Below, piece after piece: positions 1-8,211 of a stretch of DNA of 64,000 nucleotides. The notes beneath the pieces were generated by a model that saw only the letters and a list, made by a program, of their open reading frames with translations, was not told the DNA's origin and searched no databases. The DNA is from Herbaspirillum rubrisubalbicans (GTDB lineage: Bacteria > Pseudomonadota > Gammaproteobacteria > Burkholderiales > Burkholderiaceae_D), in NCBI RefSeq assembly GCF_003719195.1, contig NZ_CP024996.1:3720001-3784000 (forward strand). Reading direction: 5' to 3'. The translations under genes were made by a program, and so were the position numbers. Each line of letters opens with the position of its first letter. Within the stretch, counting starts at the first letter, position 1.

Positions 1-7
1 CAAAGAC

Positions 8-25
8 GACCGTTCCGGTCTAGAC
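8..25. promoter_or_regulatory. possible operator upstream of ene-reductase
   Basis: Two overlapping short palindromes, GACCG-ttc-CGGTC (8-20) and GTCTAGAC (18-25), lie about 100 bp before the ene-reductase start. Genes of this family are often controlled by a TetR-type repressor (NemR) binding near such a site. The regulator would lie left of the window, so the assignment is inference only. Confidence 0.25.
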
Positions 26-124
26 TGATCCTCCTTTTGCGGAACACTGCGCACCAATCGTGGTCGGTCAGAAAGCAAGAACGCCGACGCACTTCTTCCC
101 TCCCTGCAAGCAGAAAGGATCAGC

Positions 125-1231
125 ATGACCAACGCCAATGCCCATCTCGCGAGCGACCTCTTCCAGCCCGTCCAACTGGGCGCAGTGCAATTGCAGAACC
201 GTATCGTCATGGCCCCGCTCACCCGCAGTCGCGCCCTGGCCGGTGACGTCCCCACCGACCTGGCCGCCGAGTACTATGCCCAGCGCGCCGGGGCCGGCCT
301 CATCATCGCCGAGGCAACGCAAATCTCGCCGCAAGGCAAGGGCTATGCCTGGACGCCGGGCATCTATAACCAGGCTCAGGTGGCCGGCTGGAAAAAGATC
401 ACCGATGCCGTACATGCCAAGGGCGGCCGCATCTTCCTGCAGTTGTGGCATGTGGGTCGCATCTCCCACCCCGACCTGCAACCCGGCCACGCCCTGCCGG
501 TGGCGCCATCGGCCATCCGCCCGGAAGGCAATGCCTTCACCGAAAGCGGCTTCAAGCCCTTCGTCGAACCACGTGCGCTGGAGATCGCCGAACTGCCCGG
601 CATCGTCGAGCAATACAAAACCGCCGCGCAACTGTCGATGCAAGCCGGCTTCGACGGCGTGGAAATCCACGCTGCCAATGGCTATCTGCTGGATCAGTTC
701 CTGCGCGACAAGAGCAACCAGCGCACCGACGCCTACGGCGGCAGCATCGAAAACCGCGCCCGCCTGCTGCTGGAGGTGGTGGAAGCAGTCACCTCGGTCA
801 TACCCAGCGAGCGCGTGGGCATCCGCCTCTCGCCCATCAGCCCGGCCAACGACATCGCCGACAGCAATCCAGAAGCCCTCTTCCGCTACGTGGTGCAGCA
901 ATTGAACCGCTACCAGTTGGTCTACCTGCACGTGGTGGAAGGCGCCACCGGTGGCCCGCGCGAAGTCGAAGGCGGCTTCGACCTGCAGGTGCTGCGCGAG
1001 CTCTTCCAGGGCCTCTACATCGCCAACAATGGCTATGACCTGGAGATGGCAGTCCAGGCCCGCGCGCGCAACCTGGCCGACCTGGTGGCCTTTGGCCGGC
1101 CATGGATCGCCAACCCCGATCTGGTGCAACGCTTCAAGGCCGGTGCCGCACTGGCCCAGATCAACCAGGCCACGCTCTACGGCGGCGGCGCCGAAGGCTA
1201 TACCGATTACCCGCCGCTGCAACCGGCATGA
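125..1231 (+). CDS. Old Yellow Enzyme family alkene reductase (NemA/XenB-like)
   Basis: 368 aa, the usual length for OYE-type flavin ene-reductases, which use FMN and NAD(P)H to reduce activated C=C bonds, nitro groups or quinones in the cytoplasm. It is a single TIM-barrel. The motif LWHVGRISHP lies near residues 107-116, and the substrate-binding triad appears as His182, Asn185 and Tyr187 in HAANGYLLDQF, followed by the conserved NQRTDAYGGSIENR segment. The His/Asn pair is the morphinone-reductase-like variant; E. coli NemA-type enzymes have His/His. The ATG at 125 is preceded by AGAAAGGA. A strong terminator follows, so it appears monocistronic. Physiological substrate unknown; family assignment is firm. 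Confidence 0.93.
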   Translation: MTNANAHLASDLFQPVQLGAVQLQNRIVMAPLTRSRALAGDVPTDLAAEYYAQRAGAGLIIAEATQISPQGKGYAWTPGIYNQAQVAGWKKITDAVHAKGGRIFLQLWHVGRISHPDLQPGHALPVAPSAIRPEGNAFTESGFKPFVEPRALEIAELPGIVEQYKTAAQLSMQAGFDGVEIHAANGYLLDQFLRDKSNQRTDAYGGSIENRARLLLEVVEAVTSVIPSERVGIRLSPISPANDIADSNPEALFRYVVQQLNRYQLVYLHVVEGATGGPREVEGGFDLQVLRELFQGLYIANNGYDLEMAVQARARNLADLVAFGRPWIANPDLVQRFKAGAALAQINQATLYGGGAEGYTDYPPLQPA

Positions 1232-1270
1232 TGGTGGTCTGAGAGCGGCCCAAGCGCCGAGTGCCCAGCA

Positions 1271-1298
1271 CGGCCTGCCACCTGGCAGGCCGTTTTTT
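1271..1298 (+). terminator. rho-independent terminator after ene-reductase
   Basis: CGGCCTGCCA (1271-1280) pairs perfectly with TGGCAGGCCG (1283-1292) and is followed by six T residues (1293-1298). Confidence 0.88.
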
Positions 1299-1404
1299 CG
1301 GCTGTGCTGGAATGTGACGTTTCCTGCAGCGGCTTCACGCATTTCGTACGAGACGCTGCCCCGGCCCGTTACAATGCCGGTTGCGTTCTCATCCACCGCC
1401 CAAC

Positions 1405-2172
1405 ATGAAAAATTATTTCGCCGCCCTTATCCTGGCCTGCGGCAGCCTGTCCGTGCAGGCCCAGCAGGTCGCACCGTCCGACAGTGCCACCGATCCCCTG
1501 CAACTGCAGGACCGCATCACCGGCGACCTTGGCGCCGGCCTCTACCGGCTCGACCGCAACGACCTCAAGCGCCGCAGTGAAACGCTGGCATTGCCCTATG
1601 CCTACTTTGACTATGGCCGCTTCTTCGCCCGCGTCGATACCTTCGGCATCAAGACCGCCCGCATGGGCTATGGCTATCTGGAACTGGCTGGGCGCGTGAA
1701 CGTCGAAGGCTTCAACGCCGACCACGGCCTGCACCGTCGCTCCAATCCCATCCCGCTGGGCCTGGGCACCTACCAGGAAACTCCGTTCGGCGCCTTCTTC
1801 CTCAATGTCTTCCGCGACTTCAATACCTCGCATGGCACGCTGGCCGAAGCCATCTATGCCGCCCAGGTCGACCTGGGCCGGGTCAGCATCTACCCGGAAG
1901 CCGGGGTGGAATATCGCAGCAGCAGCTACAACGATTATTACTTCGGCGTCTCCGCCAGCGAGTCCGCCGCCAGCGGCCTACGCCAATACAGTGTGGGTTC
2001 TTCCACCAGCCCGATCTTCGGCCTGGCAGCCGATGTACCATTAAGCGGCGACTGGCATCTGAACCTGCACTGGCGCCGCAAGTGGCTCGACAACACCGTG
2101 AGCGACAGCCCGCTGGTTCGTCGCCGCACCGACGACACCGCCATCGTCGCACTAAGCTACCACTTCAAGTAA
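1405..2172 (+). CDS. MipA/OmpV family outer-membrane protein
   Basis: 255 aa. The N-terminus MKNYFAALILACGSLSVQAQ is a signal peptide with cleavage probably after VQA. The mature part resembles the MipA/OmpV family: LGAGLYRLDR near the start, alternating aromatic/polar strands, and a terminal strand IVALSYHFK typical of outer-membrane barrels. E. coli MipA scaffolds murein enzymes, while others act as porin-like proteins; neither role can be deduced here. The ATG at 1405 was chosen over an in-frame TTG at 1381 because it places the signal peptide at the N-terminus. It lies downstream of a terminator, so it is probably transcribed independently. Confidence 0.85.
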   Translation: MKNYFAALILACGSLSVQAQQVAPSDSATDPLQLQDRITGDLGAGLYRLDRNDLKRRSETLALPYAYFDYGRFFARVDTFGIKTARMGYGYLELAGRVNVEGFNADHGLHRRSNPIPLGLGTYQETPFGAFFLNVFRDFNTSHGTLAEAIYAAQVDLGRVSIYPEAGVEYRSSSYNDYYFGVSASESAASGLRQYSVGSSTSPIFGLAADVPLSGDWHLNLHWRRKWLDNTVSDSPLVRRRTDDTAIVALSYHFK

Positions 2173-2739
2173 GCCCTCCCACTGCACGCCCCCTGTCACA
2201 CGAGCGTAGCGACGTGTGACAGGGCGCAAGCGCCGCCTTCCTCCTCTGCGTTCCATCATCGCCGCCTCATTCTTGCGGGCGATATTGCCCTGCTCATTTC
2301 CCTTTCCTCTTATGGCGCCTTGCTTCATGGATACGCCTTGATCCGCACGGAAACATTTTAGAATATTTTCATACGTCACTTTTTCTCATGTAAATTTTGT
2401 CCTATTTTTCAGCCCACAAGAAAAATAAATTAACTGAGGAAACTTAATTTCCGCACCAAAACAAATTGCCTTGCAAAAACAAGCACAATTCCTGAAAGCG
2501 TTTACCAGAGCGGCTTTCAGCGTTTCCGAACCACAATACAAATTAAAATAAAACGTAATATTCAGTTGCGATAATTAGTATTTTTATATTAATCTAATTT
2601 CATCACCATGACTAAATATCACAAATGGAGTTGCTAATCCGGCCTCGCCAGCAGCAACAGTGAAACCCGTCTGAGCACTCCTCCTTGCAATGCTTTCGTC
2701 GTCAAATCGCAGTCCATCGAACTTGAAAGAGGTGTTGTA
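2173..2739. other. long AT-rich intergenic region
   Basis: 567 bp without a credible gene. It opens with a perfect hairpin (2191-2224); 2340-2640 is markedly AT-rich against the GC-rich surroundings, suggesting a regulatory region or foreign origin. A weak sigma-70-like pair TTGCGA (2566-2571) and TAATCT (2590-2595), spaced 18 bp, precedes the PEP-CTERM gene. No sigma-54 -24/-12 motif was seen. Confidence 0.5.
2191..2224. repeat. perfect 12-bp inverted repeat (hairpin)
   Basis: CCCTGTCACACG (2191-2202) and CGTGTGACAGGG (2213-2224) are perfect inverted copies around a 10-nt loop. There is no T-run, so it is either a non-canonical transcription end for the MipA-like gene or a REP-like dispersed element. 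Confidence 0.6.
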
Positions 2740-3309
2740 ATGAAAAAACTGTCGAGCAGTTTCCTTGTTGCATCCGCCCTCCTCGCCATGGCTTGCTCAG
2801 CCAGTGCGGCAGACATCCAACACTCGCAAGCACTGGTGTGGACCGATGCCACGTCCACTTTCAATGCGAGTTTCGGCACTGGCACCACCGGCAAGAGCTT
2901 CCTGGAGAAATTCACCTTCACCGTCAGCAGCGTCGGCTCCTCGGTCTCCTCGGCGCTGGTCTCGATTGCTTTGGGCAACATCTCCAGCGTGAGCATCAGC
3001 AGCTTCACCTTAAGCGGCAACGGCCACACCTATACCGGCATCCAACAAAGCAGCGGTGACCTGCAGACCTTCAGCCTGAGCACCAATGGCCTGAACCCCG
3101 GCTTGTACACACTGTCGGTAGCAGGCAGTGTGCTGGGCAGCAAGGGCGGCAGCTTCGCAGGCAACATCAGCGTGGCAGCGGTGCCGGAAGCCTCGACCAC
3201 CGCCATGATGTTGGGTGGCCTGGGCTTGATCGGCTTTGCGGCTTATCGTCGCCGCAAGTCCGGTGACAAGAGCGAGCAGATGAACGGCGCGCAGATGATG
3301 GCGGCGTGA
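2740..3309 (+). CDS. PEP-CTERM-type exported protein
   Basis: 189 aa. Signal peptide about 1-24 (MKKLSSSFLVASALLAMACS...ASA), a Ser/Thr/Gly-rich beta-type body containing KFTFTVSSVGSS, and a C-terminal sorting module: VPEAS near residue 149, a hydrophobic helix (MMLGGLGLIGFAAY) and the basic cluster RRRK. This is the PEP-CTERM plan, in which an exosortase/archaeosortase processes the tail of surface or EPS-associated proteins. The motif reads VPEAS where VPEPS is usual, and about 16 residues follow the Arg cluster, longer than typical. It resembles the FxDxF group from memory. GAGGTG precedes the ATG. No exosortase gene lies in this window. Function of the body unknown. Confidence 0.82.
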   Translation: MKKLSSSFLVASALLAMACSASAADIQHSQALVWTDATSTFNASFGTGTTGKSFLEKFTFTVSSVGSSVSSALVSIALGNISSVSISSFTLSGNGHTYTGIQQSSGDLQTFSLSTNGLNPGLYTLSVAGSVLGSKGGSFAGNISVAAVPEASTTAMMLGGLGLIGFAAYRRRKSGDKSEQMNGAQMMAA

Positions 3310-3499
3310 TGGGCGGGTGCTGACGGTTGATGGTGATGTCCTGACTATCGATGTCGCAACCAGGGGAGCACCGGAGACGGCGCTCCCCTTCTGCCTGCCG
3401 ACCGGCGCCAACCCGATCGATATGTGGCTGGCATGAATGCGGTAAGATGGCGACCTTCGCCCGCAAGGGTTGTCTCCGATTCACCACCGCATTGTCCCC

Positions 3500-4267
3500 A
3501 TGAAAATCGCCACCTGGAACGTCAACTCCCTCAAGGTCCGCCTGCCGCAAGTCTTGAAATGGCTGGAAGAAAACCCGGTCGATGTGCTCTGCCTGCAGGA
3601 AACCAAACTGACCGACGACAAGTTCCCCGCCGCCGAGATCGCCGCGGCCGGTTACCTGGTCGAGTTCTCGGGCCAGAAGACCTATAACGGCGTGGCCATC
3701 CTGTCGCGCCATCCGATGAATGACGTGGTCAAGAACAATCCGCTGTTCCCCGATGAACAGCAACGCATCATCGCCGCCACCATCGAAGGCGTGCGCTATG
3801 TGTGCGCCTATATTCCCAACGGCCAGTCGCTGGACTCCGAGAAGTATCCCTACAAGCTGAACTGGCTGGCAGCGCTGCATGAATGGCTGGCCCAGGAGAA
3901 AGCCAGCAATCCGCGCCTGGCCCTGCTGGGCGACTACAACATCGCCCCCGAAGACCGCGACGTGCATGATCCAGTGGCCTGGCAAGGCCAGGTGCTGGTG
4001 TCCGAACCCGAGCGCGAGGCCTTCCGCAAGCTGCAGGCGCTGGGCCTCACCGACTCCTATCGCCTCTTCGAACAGCCGGAAAAGATGTATAGCTGGTGGG
4101 ATTATCGGCAGATGGGCTTCCGCCTCAATCGGGGTCTGCGCATCGACCACATCCTGTTGTCGGAAGAACTGGTGCCGCGTTGCACCGCCTGCGTGATCGA
4201 CAAGGTGCCGCGCAAGTGGGAACAGCCTTCGGATCACGCGCCGGTGATCGCGACGCTGGCAGACTGA
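3500..4267 (+). CDS. xthA: exodeoxyribonuclease III (AP endonuclease)
   Basis: 255 aa member of the EEP (exonuclease-endonuclease-phosphatase) fold; it cleaves 5' to abasic sites and removes 3' blocking groups in base-excision repair. Signature blocks are present in order: WNVNSLKVR (Asn7), LQETKL (metal-binding Glu34), RYVCAYIPNGQ, LLGDYNIAPEDRDVHDP, GLRIDHIL and SDHAPV (catalytic Asp-His). The start at 3500 gives the canonical MKIATWNVNS N-terminus; an upstream in-frame codon at 3470 only adds a non-conserved extension. It is convergent with the gene pair at 4343-5106, with palindromes and a terminator between. Confidence 0.96.
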   Translation: MKIATWNVNSLKVRLPQVLKWLEENPVDVLCLQETKLTDDKFPAAEIAAAGYLVEFSGQKTYNGVAILSRHPMNDVVKNNPLFPDEQQRIIAATIEGVRYVCAYIPNGQSLDSEKYPYKLNWLAALHEWLAQEKASNPRLALLGDYNIAPEDRDVHDPVAWQGQVLVSEPEREAFRKLQALGLTDSYRLFEQPEKMYSWWDYRQMGFRLNRGLRIDHILLSEELVPRCTACVIDKVPRKWEQPSDHAPVIATLAD

Positions 4268-4277
4268 AATCGATTCA

Positions 4278-4315
4278 GATCATCCGTAAATGATTTATAT
4301 CATTTACGGATGATC
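4278..4315. repeat. perfect 17-bp inverted repeat between convergent genes
   Basis: GATCATCCGTAAATGAT (4278-4294) is exactly complementary to 4299-4315 around a 4-nt loop TTAT. It lies between the xthA stop and the canonical terminator hairpin. It could be an extra terminator stem or a protein-binding site. Confidence 0.8.
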
Positions 4316-4321
4316 CTGCTC

Positions 4322-4350
4322 AACGCCACCCTCGGGTGGCGTTTATTCTT
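4322..4350 (+). terminator. terminator after xthA
   Basis: AACGCCACCC (4322-4331) pairs with GGGTGGCGTT (4334-4343) and is followed by a T-rich tract TATTCTTTCTT. The stem also abuts the 3' end of the opposing minus-strand gene. Confidence 0.8.
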
Positions 4351-4603
4351 TCTTGTTGCGCATGTTCTTTTCGAACTGCACGTCCAGCTTGCTCACGCGC
4401 TTGGCCTTCTGCGGCCCCTGGGCATTGACGAAGGTGACGAAGTCGTCAAGTTCCATGGCTTCGTTGAGCTTTTCCAGCGGCTGGCCCACTACGCGCCGGG
4501 TCAGGATGAAACGTTCATCCGAGGTGCGCAGCATGGAATATTCACGCGATTCGGTGCGATTGTTGAGACGCTCGATGGCGCTGGCGGCGCGGGTCGATCT
4601 CAT
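4343..4603 (-). CDS. small conserved-type hypothetical protein
   Basis: 86 aa, beginning MRSTRAASAIERLNNRTES and ending in a Lys/Arg-rich tail (FEKNMRNKKE). It is charged, has no signal peptide or membrane segment, and shows no motif I recognise. Its start codon overlaps the stop of the upstream acetyltransferase (ATGA, one shared base), so the two are almost certainly translationally coupled; that coupling and the coding bias are the main reasons to accept it. Function unknown. Confidence 0.7.
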   Translation of the reverse strand: MRSTRAASAIERLNNRTESREYSMLRTSDERFILTRRVVGQPLEKLNEAMELDDFVTFVNAQGPQKAKRVSKLDVQFEKNMRNKKE

Positions 4604-5106
4604 CAGTGGGCCTCCTGCAGTTTGAGTTGCCAATAGCCCACGTCGATCCAGCGCCCCATCTTGTAACCCACTTCCGTGAAGACGCCACACTTCACGAACC
4701 CCACGCTCTCATGCAAGGCCACGCTGGCCGGGTTGGGCTGGGCGATGCCGCCGATGACCAGGTGTACGCCCAGGGGCTTGAGCCGGGCGATCAATGCACG
4801 GTACAACTGCTTACCGATGCCACGTCCACCGGCATCGTGACGCAGGTAGACCGAGCTTTCCACCGAGTGCTGGTAAGCCGCGCGCGGCTTCCATTTGCTG
4901 GCATAGGCATAACCCAGCACCTCACCGTTCTCTTCAAAGACCAGCCAGGGAAACTGCGCCTGCACCTCGGCAATGCGCGCGGCCATGGCCTCGACGCTGA
5001 CCGCTTCGGTCTCGAAGCTGATGACGGTGGTCTGGACGTAATGGTTGTAGATGCCGCACAGGGCGGCAGCGTCGGCGGCGGTGGCCGGGCGGATGGAAGG
5101 CTGCAT
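4603..5106 (-). CDS. GNAT family N-acetyltransferase (phosphinothricin acetyltransferase-like)
   Basis: 167 aa. It has the GNAT fold of the Pat/Bar/YncA type: an N-terminal IRPATAADAAALCGIYNHYV, the acetyl-CoA pyrophosphate loop RHDAGGRGIGKQLYRALI around residue 105, and the NPASVALHESVGFVKCGVFTEVGYKMGRWIDVGYWQ-type C-terminal block (split here only by position). The family acetylates small amines such as phosphinothricin or methionine sulfone/sulfoximine; the substrate here is unknown. The start at 5106 matches the family N-terminus; longer frames would run into prpE. It is coupled to the downstream 86-aa gene and lies 130 bp past prpE. Confidence 0.88.
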   Translation of the reverse strand: MQPSIRPATAADAAALCGIYNHYVQTTVISFETEAVSVEAMAARIAEVQAQFPWLVFEENGEVLGYAYASKWKPRAAYQHSVESSVYLRHDAGGRGIGKQLYRALIARLKPLGVHLVIGGIAQPNPASVALHESVGFVKCGVFTEVGYKMGRWIDVGYWQLKLQEAH

Positions 5107-5236
5107 GGGCGAATGGGCGAATGGAAGAGCAAACGGAATCGAAGCCGTCAGTGTAACCAAATTAAGCCCGCCATGGCGGCCATGCTGCGCGCATGACCGC
5201 CACACCTCCGATGGCACAAGCGACCGCTCAACCGGC

Positions 5237-7123
5237 TCAATCGCGCAGTGCCGCGCGCACCTGTTCCAGTGCAGCCGGATCCTCGATGGTGGGCAGGTCG
5301 CCCGCATCGCGGCCTTCGCAGATGGATTGTATGGCCCGGCGCAACAGCTTGCCCGAGCGCGTCTTGGGCAAGCCGCTGACGAAGAACACCCGCGCCGGAC
5401 GCCCCACGGCGCCGATCTGCTTATCGACCACGCCCATGATCTCGGCTTCCAGCGCCTTCCTCTGTTCCGGTGTGGCAATGGCATCGGCCTGTTTGGGGAT
5501 GGCGAAGGCAAAGGCCACCTGCCCCTTCAACTTGTCTTCCACCCCGACCACGGCCACCTCGGACACATTGGGATGGCTGGAAATGCTTTCTTCGATTTCA
5601 CGCGTGCCCAGGCGATGGCCGGCGACGTTGATGACGTCGTCGGTGCGGCCCAGGATGAAGTAGTAACCGTCCGCATCGCGGATGCCCCAGTCGAAGGTGG
5701 AATACACCTCGCGCGGCAGGCTGCGCCAGTAGGTGTTCACGAAGCGCGCATCGTCGCCATAGACGGTCTGCATACATCCCGGCGGCAACGGCCCTTCGAT
5801 GGCCACCACGCCCTTCTCGCCGGCCGCGCAAGGCTCGCCGGTAGCTTCATTGAGGATGGCCAGGCGGTAGCCCGGCATGGGCACGCCCGGACTGCCCAGG
5901 CGGGTGGGCTTGTCGCTGATGCCCTTGGCGATCGAGATGATGGGCCAGCCCGATTCGGTCTGCCAGTAGTTGTCGATGACCGGCACCTTCAGGGCGCCGG
6001 AAATCCAGCTGGAGGTGGTTTCATCGAGCGGCTCGCCCGCCAGGTAGAGCGCCTTGAGCGACGACGTGTCGTAGCGCTCCATGCATTCGGGCGGCTGCTT
6101 CTTGAGCACGCGAATCGCGGTGGGCGCGGAGAACATGCGGCTGACCTTATATTTCTCGACGATGCTCCACCAGATGCCGGCGTCGGGCCGGATCGGCAGG
6201 CCTTCATAGAGCACGGTGGCCATGCCGGCGATCAGCGGTCCATAGACGATGTAGGAGTGGCCCACCACCCAGCCGATGTCGGAGGTGCAGAAGTAGGTCT
6301 GGCCGGGCTGGCCGCAGAAGATGTGCTGCATGGATGAGGCCAGCGCCACCGCATAGCCGCCCACATCGCGCTGCACGCCCTTGGGCTTGCCAGTGGTACC
6401 GGAGGTGTAGAGCACGTAACTGGTGTCGTTCGATTCCAGCCAGGTGACCGGCACCGGCTGGTCCAGGTGCTGCTGGCGTAACTGCGCGTAGTCGACGTCA
6501 CGCTGCGGCGTGCGCGCCATCTCGGCCAGGCCGCGATCCACCAGCAGCACCCGCTGCGGCTTGTGCTGGGCCAGGTTGATCGCCTCATCCAGCAGCCCCT
6601 TGTAGGGAATCACCTTGCCGCCGCGCGAGCCGGCATCGGCCGACACGATCAGGCAGGGTTGCGCATCATCGATGCGCGAAGCCAGGCTGTTGGAGGCAAA
6701 GCCGCCGAACACCACCGAATGCACCGCCCCGATGCGCGCGCAGGCCAGCATGGCAAACACGGCCTCGGCGATCATGGGCATGTAGATCAACACGCGGTCG
6801 CCGCGCTGCACGCCCAGCGCCAGCATGGTGGCGGCTATGGCCTGCACTTCGCGGTGCAGTTCGGCAAAGTCGTAGACGCGCTCGCTATTAGTTTCGGTGG
6901 AAATGGCAATGAGCGCGGCTTGCGTGGGGCGCTCGGCCAGGTGACGGTCCACCGCGTTGTAGCACAGATTGGTGGTGCCGCCGATGAACCAGCGCGCAAA
7001 CGGCGCGCGCGAATAATCGAGGGTGCGGGTGAAGGGCGTCTCCCAGTGGATGCGCTGTGCTTCCTCGGCCCAGTAGGTGTCGGGATGCTCGATGGAGCGG
7101 CGATAGAAATCCTCGTATTGCAT
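5237..7123 (-). CDS. prpE: propionate--CoA ligase
   Basis: 628 aa, the same length as enteric PrpE. It activates propionate through propionyl-AMP to propionyl-CoA, feeding the methylcitrate cycle. AMP-binding enzyme core with YTSGTTGKPKGV (phosphate loop) near residue 240, the YWQTESGWP segment, and the catalytic lysine Lys592 in PKTRSGKLLRR, the position acylated in family members. AGGAGA precedes the ATG. It is on the same strand as prpC and prpB but separated from them by a lipoprotein gene and two intergenic gaps, so it may have its own promoter. Acetyl-CoA synthetase is the alternative, but length and the prp context favour PrpE. Confidence 0.92.
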   Translation of the reverse strand: MQYEDFYRRSIEHPDTYWAEEAQRIHWETPFTRTLDYSRAPFARWFIGGTTNLCYNAVDRHLAERPTQAALIAISTETNSERVYDFAELHREVQAIAATMLALGVQRGDRVLIYMPMIAEAVFAMLACARIGAVHSVVFGGFASNSLASRIDDAQPCLIVSADAGSRGGKVIPYKGLLDEAINLAQHKPQRVLLVDRGLAEMARTPQRDVDYAQLRQQHLDQPVPVTWLESNDTSYVLYTSGTTGKPKGVQRDVGGYAVALASSMQHIFCGQPGQTYFCTSDIGWVVGHSYIVYGPLIAGMATVLYEGLPIRPDAGIWWSIVEKYKVSRMFSAPTAIRVLKKQPPECMERYDTSSLKALYLAGEPLDETTSSWISGALKVPVIDNYWQTESGWPIISIAKGISDKPTRLGSPGVPMPGYRLAILNEATGEPCAAGEKGVVAIEGPLPPGCMQTVYGDDARFVNTYWRSLPREVYSTFDWGIRDADGYYFILGRTDDVINVAGHRLGTREIEESISSHPNVSEVAVVGVEDKLKGQVAFAFAIPKQADAIATPEQRKALEAEIMGVVDKQIGAVGRPARVFFVSGLPKTRSGKLLRRAIQSICEGRDAGDLPTIEDPAALEQVRAALRD

Positions 7124-7482
7124 GACGTCTCCTCATGACTTTCGAATTGAAAACGGCTGTCGCCCTGGGCTATCGTGGCTTGCGGGTCGTGCGTCGGGTG
7201 GCTCTCGTGCAAGGTGCTTGCTCGGCCTTCATGCGACGTTCTGATCAGTCTTGCACCTGAAGCTTACGGTGGGCTGAATCGGCCCGCGCCATGCCGGGTT
7301 GCCACTGATGCAGATCAAGTCTGGTGCTGCCGACGCAATGCCACGCTACGCCACGCAATGCAATGCACCGGCAAGCAGAATCGATGCCGCTGGCACAAGA
7401 CCGACGGCATGACAAGGGAAGAGGAAACGGGAGGAAAGAAGAACGCGCCGCAGTCAGCTCATCACCACGACGCGCTGCGCCT
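7124..7482. other. intergenic region upstream of prpE
   Basis: 359 bp with no supportable gene. It must carry the prpE promoter unless transcription continues from the lipoprotein gene. Repeated ACGCAATGC units occur around 7337-7370. A GG-N10-GC pair can be drawn on the minus strand there but it is a poor sigma-54 match, so no promoter is called. Confidence 0.4.
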
Positions 7483-7932
7483 TTAGCGCGTGCGGCAATC
7501 GTTGGCGAGCTGCTGCCCGATCTTGGAATTGAGCAGCATGGACTTCGACGGGATCTGGATCCACACCAGGCCTTCGCCCTTGTTCTCCAGGCGTACTGCA
7601 CCGGTCGAGGTGCTGACCGGGTTCATCATGTAACTGCTGCCTTTCCACACCAGCGTGACGCCATCGGTGACGCGGCCATCCATGCGGATTTCGACCTTGT
7701 TGCCCATCTCGCAGCTGAAGGCACCGGTCTTCAACTGAGTGGCCCAGGTCGGTTGCGTGGCTGCGGGCGCTTGCAGCAACTGCGGCAAGACCGGCTTGGT
7801 TTCGGTGACCGGCACCGGGGTGGAAGAACAGGCGGCCAGTGCTACAGCAGCGGCAGCGGCCAGTCCCAGGGACTTGAAAGGAAAATGGGAAATACGGCGG
7901 GAAATACCGCAGGAAACGATGGCAGCAATCAT
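7483..7932 (-). CDS. MliC-like lipoprotein
   Basis: 149 aa from the ATG at 7932. A hydrophobic stretch (LGLAAAAAVALAAC) ends in a lipobox with Cys near residue 35, then a Pro/Thr linker, then a domain FSCEMGNKVEIRMDG...VTLVWKGSSYMM...GEGLVWIQIPSKSMLLNSKIGQ (interrupted quotation) that resembles membrane-bound lysozyme inhibitors of the MliC/PliC type, which protect peptidoglycan from C-type lysozyme. The start is uncertain: in-frame starts at 7944 and 7989 exist and none has a clear Shine-Dalgarno; 7932 gives the shortest signal n-region. Its position between prpC and prpE is not functionally explained. Confidence 0.72.
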   Translation of the reverse strand: MIAAIVSCGISRRISHFPFKSLGLAAAAAVALAACSSTPVPVTETKPVLPQLLQAPAATQPTWATQLKTGAFSCEMGNKVEIRMDGRVTDGVTLVWKGSSYMMNPVSTSTGAVRLENKGEGLVWIQIPSKSMLLNSKIGQQLANDCRTR

Positions 7933-8021
7933 CGGATGATCCATGGAGAGTCGGGGGTGGACGCGGGGAAGAAAAAGATCCGACCGCATCTTAACAAGTT
8001 ATTGCACCGGACTCGACCACA

Positions 8022-8037
8022 TGTAACGCTTGTTACA
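8022..8037. promoter_or_regulatory. short palindrome upstream of lipoprotein gene
   Basis: TGTAAC-gctt-GTTACA is a perfect 6-bp inverted repeat about 90 bp upstream of the lipoprotein start. It is compatible with a dimeric repressor site; no regulator can be named. Confidence 0.3.
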
Positions 8038-8211
8038 AATCTACAATCTGTTGTGATCGGCTACCACCTGGGGAATGCGGCGACCAGCCCTGGCCGCCGC
8101 TTCCTTCTTCTTGCTGCTCCCGCGCCCTCTTCCTCCCTTGCCCCATCAATGCACTGCGTGTTGGCTTCCTGCCATCAATACATATTGCATATTGCTGATT
8201 GGCTGATCGGC

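Noticed and set aside
68..1396. Long open frame antisense to the ene-reductase gene
   Set aside because: Mirror of a well-supported gene in GC-rich codon usage; no homologous motifs, no ribosome site.
2400..2739. Sigma-54 promoter for the PEP-CTERM gene
   Set aside because: No TGGCAC-N5-TTGC-like sequence found in the upstream region.
7337..7370. Sigma-54 promoter for prpE on the minus strand
   Set aside because: A GG-N10-GC pair can be drawn but the -12 element is poor; not enough to call.
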